From contig NZ_BNJW01000004.1 in the NCBI RefSeq assembly GCF_015751045.1, positions 113,968 to 177,967 on the forward strand: a DNA stretch of 64,000 nt, written 5' to 3'. Below the pieces are notes generated by a model. The model was not told the origin of the DNA and did no database searches. It worked only from the letters and a program-made list of their open reading frames with translations. How positions within the stretch are numbered: the stretch's first letter is position 1; each line of letters starts with the position of its first letter. The position numbers and the translations under genes are program-made. Of the stretch, positions 36,131-49,295 are shown piece after piece. The DNA is from Enterococcus lactis. GTDB taxonomy: Bacteria > Bacillota > Bacilli > Lactobacillales > Enterococcaceae.

Positions 36131-36430
36131 TTAAGCTTCTTTTTTAACAATCATGTGACGAATGATATCGTCGTTGATTTTAGCAAGACGGTCAAATTCA
36201 CTGACAGCATTTGCTGATGATGGAGAAGATACTTTAACGATGTGATAGATACCTTCACGGTAACCGTTCATTTCATAAGCGAAACGGCGTTTTTCCCAAT
36301 CTTTTGATTCGATAACTTCTGCTCCGTTATCTTTCAAGATTGCATCGAAACGTTCGATTAAAGCAGTTTTTGCTTCTTCATCAATGTTTGGACGAATAAT
36401 GTACATGATTTCATATTTCGTGTTTTCCAT
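36131..36430 (-). CDS. rpsF: 30S ribosomal protein S6
   Basis: A 99-residue ribosomal protein with the start [20 protein letters not shown] and the body [20 protein letters not shown]. The C-terminus continues [19 protein letters not shown]. It is the first gene of the rpsF-ssb-rpsR unit. The site GGGAGGTG lies at good distance from the ATG. The leader shows sequence like the known S6:S18-binding RNA. Confidence 0.97.
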   Translation of the reverse strand: MENTKYEIMYIIRPNIDEEAKTALIERFDAILKDNGAEVIESKDWEKRRFAYEMNGYREGIYHIVKVSSPSSANAVSEFDRLAKINDDIIRHMIVKKEA

Positions 36431-36437
36431 TGATATT

Positions 36438-36480
36438 CACCTCCCTGTGGACTTTCGGCTCTTAGGTTCCTAAGAGCAAG
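36438..36480 (-). ncRNA. S6:S18-type ribosomal leader
   Basis: Read on the minus strand the leader has GCTCTTAGGAACCTAAGAGC (a hairpin), then CGAAAGTCCACAGGGAGGTG, which includes the rpsF ribosome-binding site. The CCG trinucleotide in the loop region and the position next to rpsF fit the S6:S18 leader family, which senses free S6-S18. Confidence 0.6.
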
Positions 36481-36518
36481 GAGAGTTATCTAATTAATTA
36501 GACTACTCACAAGCTTTG

Positions 36519-36547
36519 ATTATACACTCTATTTTGGTCAAAAGCAA
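36519..36547 (-). promoter_or_regulatory. rpsF operon promoter
   Basis: Read on the minus strand: -35 TTGCTT (36547-36542), 17-bp spacer, -10 TATAAT (36524-36519). Confidence 0.75.
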
Positions 36548-36605
36548 TACAGAATAAACAGTTTCAAATATTTTAAGAGAAATTCAATTAATCAAAAAAG
36601 CGAGC

Positions 36606-37013
36606 AAGGGAACTGTGACAAAAGTCTTGTCGCAGTTCCCTTTTTTCGAATAAACGATGTTCTCCTGCCAACTCCTCGGTCACAAGTCACAATATTCAAC
36701 AAACATGAGAAGCCATTTTTTGAAATTGCTCCTTGTGACTCAGAGTGAAACGGCAGGCTCACAACCTCTTCCTTAAACGGTGTTCAAAAACTTGCATCTA
36801 CGGCACTAAACCCAATCAGATGAAAAATATGGAGTGCTATTTTTATCTGATTGTTCTTACTGCTTGATGCAGAGCAGCTTTTTCACAACCTCCTACACGG
36901 TGTTCTAGAAGTAACTTCTTCGAAAAATAAGCCGAAATTTCACAAAAATTTGAAAAGCAATTTTCGTAAATTCCTTCTTATTTCTTGAAGTTGCCCACTT
37001 CTGTCACAACCTC
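36606..37013 (-). repeat. Hairpin-unit array 4 (A-B-C-D on the minus strand)
   Basis: Units, read on the minus strand: A (37013-36897), B (36892-36777), C (36768-36654), then D (hairpin 36646-36606). This is the same order as array 2 but inverted. The first unit begins 31 bp after the gyrA stop codon. Units are 115-117 bp. D is a terminator-like hairpin with a T run on the minus-strand side. Confidence 0.88.
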
Positions 37014-37043
37014 CTTGCTAACTTAAACACTTCATCTTTATGA

Positions 37044-39515
37044 TTATTCTTCTGTTGCTTGCTCTTCAACTGTTTGTTCTACCGCTTCTGGCTCGACTGC
37101 TGCCATTGTGACGACTTTCGTATCAGCTTCCATCTTCATCAAACGTACACCCAATGTTGAACGTCCAGTTTGAGAAACAGTCGATACGTTGAAACGGATA
37201 ATCACACCTTTATCTGTAATCAGCATGATGTCTTCATTTCCAGAAACAGTGGTCAATCCGGCTAGTGGACCATTTTTTTCAGTGATATTCGCCGTTTTGA
37301 TTCCTTTACCTCCGCGGCCTTTCACTGGATATTCCGATACTTTGGTCCGTTTTCCGTAACCTTTTTCTGTAATCACTAGTACTTCTTGGTCTTCCTTCAT
37401 CAGGGCTGCCCCAACGACGTAATCTTCCTCACGCAGACGTATCCCTCTGACGCCGGAAGCTGTACGTCCCATATCGCGGACTGCTTCTTCTTTGAAGGTC
37501 ACAGAGTAACCGTTATGTGTGCCAATGATGATATTTGACTGTCCGTCTGTCAATAGAACATTGACTAATTCGTCATCTTCTTTCAAACCAATTGCAATCA
37601 GGCCATTGCTTCGGATGTTAGCGAAAGCAGTGACAGACGTACGTTTAACTGTACCTTGACGCGTCGTAAAGAAGAGATAGTGGCCTTCTTCTGCTTCTCC
37701 CGTCACCGCAATAATTGCTTGGATGCTTTCACTCGAGTCGATACCCAGCAAATTGATGATTGGGATTCCTTTGGCTGCACGCCCGTATTCTGGAATTTCG
37801 TATCCTTTTGCCCGATACACTTTTCCGTTATTCGTAAAGAATAACAATGTATCATGGGTAGAACAAGAAACTAGATTCTTGACGAAGTCGTCATTGTGGA
37901 TACCCATTCCTTGGACACCACGCCCGCCTCTTCGTTGAGCTCTGAATTCATTATTTGCCAAACGTTTGATATAACCATTGTTTGTCAATGTAATAACGAT
38001 TTCTTCTTCTTCAATCAAATCTTCATCTTCTAGACTTAAGACCTCACCGACTAGTAATTCTGTGCGTCGTTTATCACCAAATCGTTGATTCAAGTCTGCT
38101 AATTCATTCTTGATGATTTCTGTGACACGTTCGGGTCTTGCCAGAATGTCAGTCAAATCTTCAATCAGTTTCAATAGTTCTTGGTATTCATTTTCGATTT
38201 TTTCCCGTTCCAAACCGGTCAATCGACGCAAACGCATATCTAAGATAGCTTGTGATTGGCGATCGGATAAATCGAACCGTTCGATCATTGTTGCTTTTGC
38301 TTCGTCATCTGATTTAGACCCGCGGATAATCGCAATGATTTCATCGATATGATCCAAAGCAATACGCAAACCTTCTAAGATGTGTGCTCTTGCTTCTGCT
38401 TTTTCTTTTTCAAAGACCGTCCGTCGTGTGATGACTTCGCGTTGATGTTCGATATAGTTTTCAAGGATTTGTTTCAAACTTAAAACTTTCGGCACGCCTT
38501 TTTCGATTGCCAACATATTGAATCCAAATGAATTCTGCAAGGATGTCAATTTGTATAAGTTATTCAAAATAACTGATGCGCTGGCGTCACGACGAACGTC
38601 AATGACAATTCGCATGCCTTCACGGGAAGATTCATCCCGCAAATCCGTAATTCCTTCGATACGCTTGTCTCTGTGCAACTCAGAAATCCGTTCAATCAAT
38701 TTTGCTTTATTGACCATATAAGGTAATTCCGTCACGAGGATCCGTTCTTTGCCATTTGGCATCTCAGTGATCTCAACTTTTGCACGTACGGTAATAGAAC
38801 CTTTACCTGTTTCATACGCTCTTCGGATTCCTGATTTTCCCATGACCAAGCCACCTGTTGGAAAATCTGGTCCAGGTAATACTTCCATCAATTCATTGGT
38901 CGTCACATCAGGATTATCCATCAGCAAATCGATAGCCGCTACTACCTCAGACAAATTATGAGGTGGGATATTCGTTGCCATACCCACGGCGATCCCCGTC
39001 GTTCCGTTCACCAAAAGATTAGGGAAGCGAGCAGGTAATACAACGGGTTCTTTTTCTGTGTCATCATAGTTGCTTTGGAAATCAACAGTGTTCTTATTGA
39101 TATCACGCAGCATTTCTGTAGCGATTTTGCTCATCCGTGCTTCGGTATAACGCATAGCAGCGGCACCGTCACCGTCAACAGAACCAAAGTTTCCATGACC
39201 ATCCACTAGCATATAACGGTAGCTAAATGGCTGCGCCATCCGTACCATTGACTCATAGATTGCACTATCCCCATGAGGATGGTATTTACCCATGACATCT
39301 CCGACGATTCTGGCAGATTTTTTATGGGCTTTATCCGGTGTCACACCTAATTCGTTCATGCCGTATAAAATACGGCGATGAACGGGTTTCAGACCATCTC
39401 TGACATCAGGCAGTGCACGTGCGACAATAACACTCATCGCATAATCGATGAAGGAGTCTTTCATTTCGCTGGTTAGATTGACATCATGGATGTTTTCTCT
39501 GATTTCTTCACTCAT
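37044..39515 (-). CDS. gyrA: DNA gyrase subunit A
   Basis: GyrA cuts and rejoins DNA during negative supercoiling. The active-site Tyr is in [10 protein letters not shown] near residue 122. The quinolone region reads [10 protein letters not shown], with Ser and Glu at the two positions usually changed in resistant strains, so this copy looks susceptible by sequence. The winged helix and tower domains are followed by the C-terminal pinwheel with the GyrA box [10 protein letters not shown]. The acidic tail [12 protein letters not shown] ends the 823 residues. The start follows AGGAGG and is 19 bp after gyrB. Confidence 0.98.
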   Translation of the reverse strand: MSEEIRENIHDVNLTSEMKDSFIDYAMSVIVARALPDVRDGLKPVHRRILYGMNELGVTPDKAHKKSARIVGDVMGKYHPHGDSAIYESMVRMAQPFSYRYMLVDGHGNFGSVDGDGAAAMRYTEARMSKIATEMLRDINKNTVDFQSNYDDTEKEPVVLPARFPNLLVNGTTGIAVGMATNIPPHNLSEVVAAIDLLMDNPDVTTNELMEVLPGPDFPTGGLVMGKSGIRRAYETGKGSITVRAKVEITEMPNGKERILVTELPYMVNKAKLIERISELHRDKRIEGITDLRDESSREGMRIVIDVRRDASASVILNNLYKLTSLQNSFGFNMLAIEKGVPKVLSLKQILENYIEHQREVITRRTVFEKEKAEARAHILEGLRIALDHIDEIIAIIRGSKSDDEAKATMIERFDLSDRQSQAILDMRLRRLTGLEREKIENEYQELLKLIEDLTDILARPERVTEIIKNELADLNQRFGDKRRTELLVGEVLSLEDEDLIEEEEIVITLTNNGYIKRLANNEFRAQRRGGRGVQGMGIHNDDFVKNLVSCSTHDTLLFFTNNGKVYRAKGYEIPEYGRAAKGIPIINLLGIDSSESIQAIIAVTGEAEEGHYLFFTTRQGTVKRTSVTAFANIRSNGLIAIGLKEDDELVNVLLTDGQSNIIIGTHNGYSVTFKEEAVRDMGRTASGVRGIRLREEDYVVGAALMKEDQEVLVITEKGYGKRTKVSEYPVKGRGGKGIKTANITEKNGPLAGLTTVSGNEDIMLITDKGVIIRFNVSTVSQTGRSTLGVRLMKMEADTKVVTMAAVEPEAVEQTVEEQATEE

Positions 39516-39534
39516 TCTTTTTCCTCCTTCATGA

Positions 39535-42588
<3,054 letters not shown>

Positions 42589-42602
<14 letters not shown>

Positions 42603-42831
42603 TATCGTCGTTTCCTTTTTTTACCATAAAAAAAGTTCCTACTTCTGGAACTTCAACCATCATACCGGGATAAAGCTTGCGTCCACGACGATTTTCCGGC
42701 TCGCCATCGACTAACACAGTGTTTTCTGCCAAATACCATTTTGCTTGTCCGCCACTACCGATAACGGTGGCTTCTTTCAGCATTTGACCCAACGTCATGA
42801 ATTCCGTATTTAGAATGACTTGTTGTTTCAA
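42589..42831 (-). CDS. yaaA: S4-domain RNA-binding protein YaaA
   Basis: An 80-residue protein of the S4-like family found between dnaN and recF in Firmicutes. The core reads TEFMTLGQMLKEATVIGSGG followed by QAKWYLAENTVLVDGEPENR and RGRKLYPGMMVEV. The start is TTG at 42831, with GAGGGA nine bases before it; an upstream in-frame ATG would add a poorly conserved N-terminus. It is thought to bind ribosomal RNA; the exact role is not known. Confidence 0.93.
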
Positions 42832-43058
42832 TGTCCATCCCTCATTTTCATTATTAAAAGTATACTCTATTATACCTTTTTTTCCGCAATAAAACAAATT
42901 TATCCATATATTTTTCCATATAAGACGATTTAATCTAAAAAAGGTGATTTAAACAAAAATAAACAGAAAGCCTTAAAAGAGATTTTAGGGCCTTCTGTTT
43001 AAATTTTATTTTTTCTAATTCTTTTCAATTAAATTTTCAATATCTTTGAAAATCTTTG

Positions 43059-44189
43059 TTAATTTGTACGTACAGGAGTGATCAATTGGATAAATTGAAC
43101 GCCATCTTCCGTTGGTTCCAACGTGAATGGTCGAATAGCGGAAATAAATTTTACCTTGATACTCATATCTCCAAATGCACGCAACGCTGCTTTCATATAA
43201 TCCGGGTTGAAAGAAATCTCCAATGGATCGCCACTGCTTGCTGTATAGCTCAAGCTTTCTTCTACTTTCCCGATTTCTGGAGAATTTCCGTATAAAACAA
43301 CCGCATCTGGACGGATGGATAAACGAACGATATTGTTGCGGCCTTCATGAGAAAGTAAAGAAGCACGTTCGATTGCCGCTAGAAAACTAGGAACAGAAAA
43401 TTCGACCTCTGTATTAAAGCTTGATGGGATCAAACGATTGGTATCAGGATAGTTTCCTTCTAACAAGCGGGAATAGAAATACATTGTTTCCGTTTTGAAC
43501 AAGACTTGGTTTTCCATAATGCTGATTTCGACGATTTCTTCTTCATTTGTCAGTGAGCGAGACAATTCGATCAAACTTTTCCCAGGAATAACAATATCAA
43601 AATGATCAGCCGTTTGTTCTACTGGGATCACGCGTTGACTTAGACGGTGAGAGTCAGTAGCTACAGCTAATAAAGAATGATCAGATAAAATAAAATGCAC
43701 ACCCGTCAAGATCGGACGACTCTCATGCTGCGACACAGCAAAAACTGTTTCGTTGATTAGTTTAGTCAATACGTGTACTGGTAATTTCATCTGGTTGTGG
43801 CTTTCGACAACAGGAAGATGAGGATAATTATCTGCATCTAATCCATTCACGATAAAATTCGCTTTTCCAGAAGTGATCGCTACTTGTTTATTTTCTAATA
43901 CTTCTAAAGTAAATGTTTCTTCAGGAAGTCTTCGAATGATTTCGCTAAAGAAACGAGCTTGTAAAACAATTGATCCGGTAGATTCGATTTGCATATTTGC
44001 TTTTTCGTTTTCAACAGACAAAAAAGTTTCAATTGATATATCAGCGTTGCTCCCCGTCAAAGTCAAACCTTCTTGTGTCAGTGTGATTTTTACACCTGTC
44101 AAAATAGGGATAGTGGTTTTGCTTGAAATAGCTCGTTGAACAGTTTGCAATTCCTGCATAAAGCTAGCTCGATTTAAAGTAACTTTCAT
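43059..44189 (-). CDS. dnaN: DNA polymerase III beta subunit (sliding clamp)
   Basis: The ring that holds the replicase on DNA. The 376-residue protein starts MKVTLNRASFMQELQTVQRA and carries the three clamp domains, ending IQLITPVRTN with the conserved (I/L)xPxR-type tail. The ATG has AGGAGATAC upstream. Between it and dnaA lies a set of DnaA-box-like sequences (44230-44386). Confidence 0.97.
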   Translation of the reverse strand: MKVTLNRASFMQELQTVQRAISSKTTIPILTGVKITLTQEGLTLTGSNADISIETFLSVENEKANMQIESTGSIVLQARFFSEIIRRLPEETFTLEVLENKQVAITSGKANFIVNGLDADNYPHLPVVESHNQMKLPVHVLTKLINETVFAVSQHESRPILTGVHFILSDHSLLAVATDSHRLSQRVIPVEQTADHFDIVIPGKSLIELSRSLTNEEEIVEISIMENQVLFKTETMYFYSRLLEGNYPDTNRLIPSSFNTEVEFSVPSFLAAIERASLLSHEGRNNIVRLSIRPDAVVLYGNSPEIGKVEESLSYTASSGDPLEISFNPDYMKAALRAFGDMSIKVKFISAIRPFTLEPTEDGVQFIQLITPVRTN

Positions 44190-44229
44190 GATGTATCTCC
44201 TTTGAATGTTTGTTTATTTATTATTAGTT

Positions 44230-44386
44230 AAAAAGAATAATAAAAGTAATAGGGCATGTTGATTCTGTGGAAAACTCAAAAAACGCAAGAGAGAAACGAA
44301 AAAACAGCTGTGGAAAAAGTGTGTATAACTTTTGCTTGTTTTTTTCTTTTATCCACATGCTATTTTCAGTTGGTAGAATCGACAAA
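44230..44386. other. oriC part between dnaA and dnaN
   Basis: DnaA boxes or near-boxes: TGTGGAAAA at 44266-44274 and 44309-44317, and a perfect TTATCCACA at 44349-44357. The stretch is AT-rich. With the larger cluster on the other side of dnaA it makes a bipartite origin as in Bacillus. Confidence 0.75.
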
Positions 44387-45721
44387 TTAATTTAGTAAAA
44401 AGTTTTTGATTTCTGATACTTCATTTTGCATGCTGACACTAGAATCCATCAGCTGCTGGATCTTCTCATGGGCATGGATAACCGTTGTATGATCCTTGCC
44501 GCCGAATTCAGCTCCAATTTTCGGTAATGAATTATCTGTGAGCTCACGTGCCAAGTACATAGCGATTTGTCTAGGAACAACAATAGATTTGACGCGTTTC
44601 TTTCCTTTGAGATCTTTCAATTGGATGTGATAATACTTTGCCACTTCTTCTTGGATCTGCAAAATCGACAATTGAGGATGTCCTTTTCCTGATTTTAACG
44701 TTTTCAGCGCATCTGCAGCTAGACTAGTCGAAATATCTTCACTATTCATTGCAGCAAAAGCCTGTACTCGAACAAGTGCCCCTTCTAATTCACGAATATT
44801 AGAATCAATTTGACCTGCGATATAGCTCAGCGTGTCATCTGGGATCTCTAGACGTTCAGCTGCTGCTTTTTTACGCAAAATCGCTGTTCTTGTTTCAAGG
44901 TCCGGTGGCGTAATATCAACAGACAGCCCCCATGCAAAGCGAGAAACAAGGCGTTCTTGTAATTTCGGAATCTCGTTTGGCAACCGATCACTGGTTAGAA
45001 CGATTTGTTTACCTTCATTGTACAAGGCATTGAAAGTATGGAAAAACTCCTCTTGCGTAGCTTCTTTTTCTGCGAAAAATTGAATATCATCTACTAATAG
45101 TAAATCAACATTTCGATATTCTTGACGGAATTCTTCTGCTGTTTTGTTTTGGATCGAATTGATGAAATCATTAGCAAAAGTTTCACTGCTTACATATTTT
45201 ACTTTGGCATTAGGCTGACTTTGCAGCATTTGATGACCGATTGCATGCATCAAGTGAGTCTTGCCAAGTCCTACGCCTCCATAAAAGAAGAGCGGGTTAT
45301 AAATAGAACCTGGATCTTCTGCTACAACGAGCGCTGCTGCATGAGCCATCTGGTTTCCTTTACCAATGACAAACGTATCAAAGGTATATTTAGGATTCAG
45401 CATGGCTTTTTTTAGCGGACTAGGTGCCGCAACTTTTGGATTTTTCTCTTCTACAACTTCTTCTTGCTCTGCTTCTTCGCCAGTAATAAAGCGAGGGATA
45501 ATCTCATTTCCTGATAGCATATAACCGACTTCAACGATTTTTGTTGCCAGGTTTTTTTCCCAATATTCTTTATGAATCTTGCTAGGAACCTCAACAACGA
45601 GCTGGTTTTGATCAAGAGTTCGAGGGTTCGCTGTTTCAATCCATGTATTATAGCTAGCAGGCGATAAATCCTTTTGGTATGTTGCTTTTAATTCATTCCA
45701 TAAAGCATCGAGGGATACCAT
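44387..45721 (-). CDS. dnaA: Chromosomal replication initiator protein DnaA
   Basis: DnaA binds the boxes in oriC and opens the origin. Domain I begins [20 protein letters not shown]. The AAA+ domain has Walker [16 protein letters not shown], Walker [16 protein letters not shown] and the arginine-finger region. Domain IV has the DNA-binding helix [20 protein letters not shown] and the signature [11 protein letters not shown]. The length is 444 residues. AAGGAGGAGG lies before the ATG. The gene is between the two halves of the origin. Confidence 0.98.
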   Translation of the reverse strand: MVSLDALWNELKATYQKDLSPASYNTWIETANPRTLDQNQLVVEVPSKIHKEYWEKNLATKIVEVGYMLSGNEIIPRFITGEEAEQEEVVEEKNPKVAAPSPLKKAMLNPKYTFDTFVIGKGNQMAHAAALVVAEDPGSIYNPLFFYGGVGLGKTHLMHAIGHQMLQSQPNAKVKYVSSETFANDFINSIQNKTAEEFRQEYRNVDLLLVDDIQFFAEKEATQEEFFHTFNALYNEGKQIVLTSDRLPNEIPKLQERLVSRFAWGLSVDITPPDLETRTAILRKKAAAERLEIPDDTLSYIAGQIDSNIRELEGALVRVQAFAAMNSEDISTSLAADALKTLKSGKGHPQLSILQIQEEVAKYYHIQLKDLKGKKRVKSIVVPRQIAMYLARELTDNSLPKIGAEFGGKDHTTVIHAHEKIQQLMDSSVSMQNEVSEIKNFLLN

Positions 45722-46158
45722 ATAAGGCCTCCTCCTTCATTAAAAAGTGAATAACTAGTACTAATTTAGCATTTTTTTCAATAGTTTTCCACAGAAACCG
45801 AAGAAAAAAATTTTTTAATTACAATTATCCACATAATCGACAAATAAAAAAAAGAGAAAAACACAGCTGTCAAAAAAAGTTTTCCACACCACTAATGCAC
45901 AGGTGGACAACTCGTAAAAATCACTAGATTTCCTCCTATACCTGTGGATAACAAATATATATTTATCAATAGTTTAGGGACGAAATGCACAGAAAAATGC
46001 CTAGTTGTGGATTACTTTTTTTACACGTGTGTTTTCTGTGTAAAAGTGCCTCGTTATTATTTGTGGATAATTCCTGTGCATAACTTTTTCCACATGGGAT
46101 TCCCATAGAAAAAAATAATCTTGTGGATAAGTTTTGACAATCGATCTTCTATTTTATA
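45722..46158. other. oriC main part between rpmH and dnaA
   Basis: Perfect DnaA boxes (TTATCCACA on either strand) at 45825-45833, 45943-45951, 46062-46070 and 46122-46130. Close variants lie at 45785-45793, 45880-45888, 46006-46014, 46075-46083 and 46086-46094. An AT-rich run (AAAAAAATTTTTTAATT, around 45804-45820) may be the unwinding element. No gene is present. Confidence 0.92.
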
Positions 46159-46188
46159 TTGACAAAATCACTACTTTGTCGTTATACT
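46159..46188 (+). promoter_or_regulatory. rpmH promoter
   Basis: -35 TTGACA (46159-46164), 18-bp spacer, -10 TATACT (46183-46188). Confidence 0.8.
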
Positions 46189-46243
46189 ATCAAAGTATGT
46201 CTGTGTTTATAAAATAGATAAGAACATTTTGGAGGTGGAATAT

Positions 46244-46378
46244 ATGAAAAGAACATACCAACCAAATAAACGTAAACGTCAAAAAGTTCACGGATTCCGT
46301 AAACGTATGAGTACTAAAAATGGACGTCGTGTGTTAGCTAGCCGTCGTCGTAAAGGAAGAAAAGTTCTTTCAGCTTAG
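46244..46378 (+). CDS. rpmH: 50S ribosomal protein L34
   Basis: A 44-residue highly basic ribosomal protein beginning [20 protein letters not shown] and ending [11 protein letters not shown]. Its place next to dnaA and rnpA is the classic origin arrangement. GGAGGTGG lies before the ATG. The terminator just after it may limit reading into rnpA. Confidence 0.98.
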   Translation: MKRTYQPNKRKRQKVHGFRKRMSTKNGRRVLASRRRKGRKVLSA

Positions 46379-46379
46379 G

Positions 46380-46405
46380 CCACTGGGGTTTCAGTGGTTT
46401 TTTTT
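46380..46405 (+). terminator. Terminator after rpmH
   Basis: CCACTG and CAGTGG around a six-base loop followed by eight T. Confidence 0.85.
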
Positions 46406-46495
46406 ATACTCTTTTTTAGGGAAATGATGAAAGGACAATCGTAATTATGGTATGATTATGAGCGTAAGTGAGAGATAGAAAAGGAAAGAAAACTA

Positions 46496-46852
46496 ATGAG
46501 AAAAGCGTATCGAGTAAAAAAAGAACGAGAGTTTCAAGCCGTGTTTCATACGGGAGATTCTTTTGCTAACCGCAAATTCGTCGTTTACCGTTTGAAAAAA
46601 CCGGGACAGCCTCATTTTCGAGTTGGTTTATCTGTAGGAAAAAAGGTCGGCAACGCAGTAAGCCGCAATGAAGTCAAACGAAAAATCCGAGCAGCAGTTT
46701 ATTCTATAAAAGAAGAGATTGATCCGGAGTTGGATTTTATTGTGATTGCTAGACCAAGTGTGAAGGGGCTGACTTATGATGAGGTTCGCTCCAATTTAGT
46801 CCACGTCTTAAAACTTGCAAAAATAATCGACAGAGAGGAAAAGAGTAAGTGA
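46496..46852 (+). CDS. rnpA: Ribonuclease P protein component
   Basis: The protein subunit that, with the catalytic RNA, matures tRNA 5' ends. The 118 residues begin MRKAYRVKKEREFQAVFHTG, and the RNR-like motif is seen in VGNAVSRNEVKRKIRA. It ends in KLAKIIDREEKSK. It overlaps yidC by 4 bp. The ATG lacks a strong ribosome-binding site but is preceded by AAGGAAAG. Confidence 0.97.
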   Translation: MRKAYRVKKEREFQAVFHTGDSFANRKFVVYRLKKPGQPHFRVGLSVGKKVGNAVSRNEVKRKIRAAVYSIKEEIDPELDFIVIARPSVKGLTYDEVRSNLVHVLKLAKIIDREEKSK

Positions 46853-47667
46853 AGAAATACAAACGTTTACTTTTGATGGCCGGTATCGTTAGTTTGGTCA
46901 TCGTCTTATCCGGTTGCGGAACTGGGGAAGTCAGCGCACAAAGTACAGGAATTTGGGATCGTTATATTGTTTATTACTTTGCTGAGGCGATCAAGGCGTT
47001 GTCATTTGGTAATGCAGGGATAGGGATCATTTTATTTACATTGATCATCCGTGTGATCTTGTTGCCGCTGATGCATTTCCAAACAAAGAGCATGCGCAAG
47101 ACACAAGAATTACAACCGAAATTAAAAGCACTGCAGCAACAATATAGTTCAAGAGACCCAGAAACACAAAGTAAATTAAGAGAAGAGCAACAGCGTTTAT
47201 ATGCGGAAAATGGAGTCAATCCATATGCTGGTTGTCTTCCTTTATTGGTACAAATGCCAATCTTGATGGCGTTATGGCAATCTATTTCCCGTGTACCTGA
47301 GTTGAAACAAGGCCATTTCTTATGGTTGAACTTAGGGAACGCGGATCCAACATTTATCTTGCCGATTCTAGCAGCAATCTTTACTTTTGCAAGTACGTAT
47401 TTATCTAGCATGAGTCAGATTGAATCGAATGCATCAATGAAGATCATGAATTTCGTGATGCCTGTAATGATTTTAGTGATGGGTGTCAATTTAGCCAGCG
47501 GTCTTTCATTATACTGGGTGGTTTCCAATGCCTTCCAAGTTGTACAAACGCTGCTGATCAACAATCCTTTCAAAATTCGAAAAGAACGGGAAGAAGAAGC
47601 ACGTAAAATCCGCGAAAGAGAACGTGCATTGAAGAAAGCAATGAATCCTAAGAAAAAACGGAAATAA
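46849..47667 (+). CDS. yidC: Membrane protein insertase YidC/OxaA, lipoprotein type
   Basis: YidC inserts proteins into the membrane. The start is GTG overlapping the rnpA stop. A signal with lipobox LSGCGTG (about residues 20-26) shows that it is made as a lipoprotein, as is usual in Gram-positive bacteria. Five membrane segments follow, including GIGIILFTLIIRVILLPLMH, which has the conserved Arg in the hydrophilic groove, and NPYAGCLPLLVQMPILMALW. The C-terminus is very basic (RALKKAMNPKKKRK) and can bind ribosomes. A second yidC paralogue would be expected elsewhere. Confidence 0.96.
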   Translation: MKKYKRLLLMAGIVSLVIVLSGCGTGEVSAQSTGIWDRYIVYYFAEAIKALSFGNAGIGIILFTLIIRVILLPLMHFQTKSMRKTQELQPKLKALQQQYSSRDPETQSKLREEQQRLYAENGVNPYAGCLPLLVQMPILMALWQSISRVPELKQGHFLWLNLGNADPTFILPILAAIFTFASTYLSSMSQIESNASMKIMNFVMPVMILVMGVNLASGLSLYWVVSNAFQVVQTLLINNPFKIRKEREEEARKIRERERALKKAMNPKKKRK

Positions 47668-47684
47668 TAGGGGAGGGAATGCTA

Positions 47685-48443
47685 ATGCCGATTTATGAAG
47701 CTGCAACAATAGATGAAGCTGTTCAACTAGGTCTAGCTGATTTGGGTTTGGCCAAAGACCAAGTTGAAATCGAAATACTGGAAGAAGGAAAAAAAGGTTT
47801 CCTAGGAATGGGCCGAAAAAATGCACGGCTTTCGATCCAGCCAAGTATCAGTGAAAAAATTTCTGAAACAGTAGAACAGACGGTAGAAGAGATTTTAGAA
47901 GAAGAACCAACAGCTGAGATCGAGGTAGTCAACGAAACGATTCTTGAAGAAAAAACAGAAGAAGTAAGTGAGCTAGGGGATGAAGCAGCTTTAACGGAAT
48001 TGGCAGTCTATCTTACTGAAATTTCAAAACAGCTTGATGCTCCAGCTCTTGTCAAAATGGAAAGAGAATCCAATAATATGGTCGTTTTCCATTTAGAAAC
48101 ACAAAAGCAAGGGTTACTGATTGGGAAACATGGAAAAACGCTGAATGCATTGCAATATCTGGCACAAGTCTTCATCCATCGTTTAGCAAGAAATAAGCTA
48201 TCTGTAGTGGTCAATGTAGGCAATTACCGTGAAAAGCGCCAAGAGATCATTCAGCGTTTAGCTGATCGCACGGCTGAAAAAGTAAAACGGACAGGACAGC
48301 CTGTTTTCTTAGAACCAATGCCTGCCTTTGAACGTAAACAAATCCATGCTGCATTAAGTAAAGATGAACATGTAAAAACACATTCGGAAGGTGAGGAACC
48401 TTATCGTTACTTAGTAGTTGAACCTGCTAAAAAATATTATTGA
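47685..48443 (+). CDS. khpB: RNA-binding protein KhpB (Jag/EloR)
   Basis: A 252-residue RNA-binding protein with three domains: an N-terminal Jag domain (PIYEAATIDEAVQLGLADLG), a KH domain with LIGKHGKTLNALQYLAQVFI, and an R3H domain near REKRQEIIQRLADRTAEKV followed by FERKQIHAALSKD. It works with KhpA in streptococci to control cell elongation. An acidic linker (VEEILEEEPTAEIEVVNETI) separates the first two domains. The ATG at 47685 has GGAGGG at better spacing than one two codons earlier. It follows yidC by 17 bp. Confidence 0.93.
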   Translation: MPIYEAATIDEAVQLGLADLGLAKDQVEIEILEEGKKGFLGMGRKNARLSIQPSISEKISETVEQTVEEILEEEPTAEIEVVNETILEEKTEEVSELGDEAALTELAVYLTEISKQLDAPALVKMERESNNMVVFHLETQKQGLLIGKHGKTLNALQYLAQVFIHRLARNKLSVVVNVGNYREKRQEIIQRLADRTAEKVKRTGQPVFLEPMPAFERKQIHAALSKDEHVKTHSEGEEPYRYLVVEPAKKYY

Positions 48444-48554
48444 TTCCATTACTTTTTGAATAAATCACGTTGACAAAGTTTTTCAAACCAAGTATATTTT
48501 ACTAGAAATCATTCTTATCAGAGTATACGATGAAGTAGTCACTAACTTTGATAG

Positions 48555-48599
48555 AAAAAAGCGGAACGAAACTGTTTTCAGTTTTGCTCCGCTTTTTTT
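48555..48599. terminator. Terminator after khpB
   Basis: AAAAAAGCGGAACGAAACTG pairs with CAGTTTTGCTCCGCTTTTTT; can stop converging transcripts. Confidence 0.8.
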
Positions 48600-48612
48600 G
48601 TACCTGTTTCAT

Positions 48613-48996
48613 TTAACCAATCGTCGTTTGGATAAATTGGATCACTGTTCCATAAGCAAAAAGTTCCAGAAAATACTTTCCATCCCGATTTCTTTGCTGA
48701 TACTCAAAATGACAGTTGATCACCGCATTCGCACCATATTCAAGAACCTTCATCTTTAATTTCCTCTTCGTTGTCAAGAAAAGATCCTCTTTGGGAAAAG
48801 CTGGGTCAAACAAATCAGCTTCTAAGCATTCCACAACAAAAACGATATCGCGGACGATATATTTTTGATTGATATTTCCTGTAGATAAAACAACATCGTT
48901 GATCCGAGGATCACTTTCTTCTTCCAATGCAGCAGATCTGAACGGGCTCACATATTTTCTCCTTTCAAAAGTGTATAGTTTAGACAGCGCTACCAT
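48613..48996 (-). CDS. YbjQ-like (DUF74) protein, tentative
   Basis: A 127-residue protein of unknown function. LEYGANAVINCHFEYQ near the middle and GKYFLELFAYGTVIQF at the end resemble YbjQ-type proteins (DUF74), which form pentamers and are often called heavy-metal-binding without strong proof. The N-terminus is less like the family, and the protein is longer than the usual 105 residues. No partner gene is seen. It faces khpB across the terminator at 48555-48599. Confidence 0.55.
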   Translation of the reverse strand: MVALSKLYTFERRKYVSPFRSAALEEESDPRINDVVLSTGNINQKYIVRDIVFVVECLEADLFDPAFPKEDLFLTTKRKLKMKVLEYGANAVINCHFEYQQRNRDGKYFLELFAYGTVIQFIQTTIG

Positions 48997-49295
48997 TTAG
49001 TGTACCGTTTTTTTTAAGAAAGATAAAGCCTTGTTTATACAGTATTTTCTCTTCGAATAAACCAAAGAACACAAAGAGACATCCAAAGTCAATTAAATGT
49101 AAGGTAATGGAATCAGGTGAGGTACAACTTCATATAACTTGTTTTAAACACTTGATTCCTTATAGCAAGTGTGATAACCTATGACCAGAATTTAATCAAG
49201 AACAAGCAGTCAAAGTGCGAAGTTCACCGTTTATTATGCATAAAGGGTGGAGTGGGCACTTTTTTTGTGCGCAAAATGAAAAAGGAAGTGAAAAA

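Noticed and set aside
39240..39275. Quinolone-resistance change in gyrA
   Set aside because: The region encodes [10 protein letters not shown] with the wild-type Ser and Glu.
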